From the NCBI RefSeq assembly GCF_020536995.1, contig NC_068366.1, positions 27,150,532 through 27,214,531 of the forward strand: a stretch of 64,000 nucleotides of DNA. Reading direction: 5' to 3'. The position numbers and the translations under genes are program-made. Position 1 is the stretch's first letter, and every line of letters begins with the position of its first letter. The notes under the pieces are model-generated. The model was not told the DNA's origin, did no database searches, and worked only from the letters and a program-made list of their open reading frames with translations. Of this stretch, positions 63,430 to 64,000 are shown one piece after another. This stretch comes from Dreissena polymorpha. Its lineage: Eukaryota > Mollusca > Bivalvia > Myida > Dreissenidae.

Positions 63430-64000
63430 TGGCACTTTTCATAATCAAGAGATCATGGACCTGTGGGATAATGGCATGTATACGAAATGTAAAATACTAA
63501 ATGAGACCTTCACGTTCCTTGTAGACAACGGTTCCACAGCATCGCTGATGTCGAAACGAGCATATGATCAGATTGACCACCTACAGAAGCCAAAATTAAT
63601 TGAGACCCAAAACAAACTGAAAGGTGCAGATGATAAACCAATCAAGCTGTATTGCAAAATGAACGTCCCTATAATCTTATACACCAACAAATACTGGTGT
63701 GTGACATTGTATCAGATGGCATACTTGGACAAGACTTCCTGTTGAGTCACGCAACTGCTATAAATTACAAAAACTCATTGATCAATACTAAATCATTCCA
63801 AATAAAGTGTTGGCTAGGAGGGGAGGCAAATGCATCTTGTCGCGTTCTGACGACAGAGAGGAAACACATTCCTGGTTCTTCAAAAGCTAGCGTAAATGTT
63901 AAAATAGAAAATCCAAATAGCTTATCCTGTCTGGCCCTTGTAACTAAGAACACTGACCTAAGTGAACCGAACTTATTAGTGATAGAAGGTATCATTACAA
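63430..64000 (+). pseudogene. Protease region of the second Gypsy-like element
   Basis: NETFTFLVDNGSTASLMSKR is a retropepsin-like block, followed by DGILGQDFL-type sequence near 63715. RT and integrase would lie beyond the window end. Confidence 0.75.

Larger units (their letters stand above)
60613..64000 (+). mobile_element. Second Gypsy-like LTR element, 5' part, runs off the window
   Basis: The plus-strand gag-like and protease regions (62160-64000) are preceded by a leader/LTR-like stretch with a TATA box TCTATAAATACGG at about 61480. A TTTGGCTTCGTTGTTGATG segment near 61849 is a plausible primer-binding region, which would put the LTR end just before it. The left LTR edge is uncertain; TGTAAGGAAAGTTTCCTTAC at 60613 is one candidate. 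The visible coding part carries several breaks. Confidence 0.65.

Overview
The window looks like nuclear DNA of a bivalve mollusc, plausibly a heterodont such as a dreissenid or a soft-shell clam relative. It is AT-rich, intron-rich and packed with dispersed repeats of the kind bivalve genomes carry: AAGGTCA-rich elements, repeats encoding the shadow motif of GCCATATAAGG arrays, palindromic GCATAATGCATG elements, tRNA-derived SINEs, Ty3/Gypsy-like LTR elements and worn LINEs. Species assignment rests on recalled repeat style and is inference.

Host genes. (1) Positions 266-13160 (+) hold the last seven coding exons of an ASK-family MAP3 kinase (MAP3K5/6/15): the C-terminal coiled coil and the SAM-like domain. 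All six junctions have compatible phase. A low-repeat 3'UTR follows. (2) Positions 29745-32399 (-) hold the last coding exons of NDUFB2, a complex I accessory subunit, recognised by the WTDEELGIPPDEED tail. (3) Positions 41926-42496 (-) hold a candidate small gene with one C-terminal membrane segment and a duplicated CRE-bearing promoter. (4) Positions 43362-44418 (+) hold two in-phase exons of a RecQ-like helicase C-lobe, possibly started by a tiny exon encoding MAAHF; the rest of the helicase is not visible.

Repeat layout. 1-13 kb: minisatellites and bivalve elements sit in the MAP3K introns. 15-25 kb: several MITEs with TTAA, TA or other ends. 25.7-29 kb: a composite of tandem-bearing elements. 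31-35 kb: a homogeneous 161-bp array and two hAT-like elements. 35.4-38.4 kb: one DNA element nested in another. 39-40.7 kb: LINE end, SINE and a long-TIR MITE. 45.6-50.4 kb: two decayed LINEs head to head. 50.5-54.2 kb: a MITE with a tRNA-like core and further bivalve elements. 54.2-59.6 kb: a Gypsy-like LTR element with both LTRs, inserted in a 165-bp-unit array. 60.6-64 kb: the 5' part of a second Gypsy-like element running off the window.

Most striking pattern. Minisatellites repeatedly start at, or carry copies of, splice junctions of the genes they lie in: the donor of MAP3K exon A (about 22 units of about 49 bp), the acceptor and 5' edge of MAP3K exon D (67-bp units), and the acceptor and first 24 coding bases of the NDUFB2 last exon (about 22 units of about 49 bp). 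I also note dispersed elements packed with AGGTCA nuclear-receptor half-sites, and unrelated elements that share internal tandem periods of about 140-175 bp.
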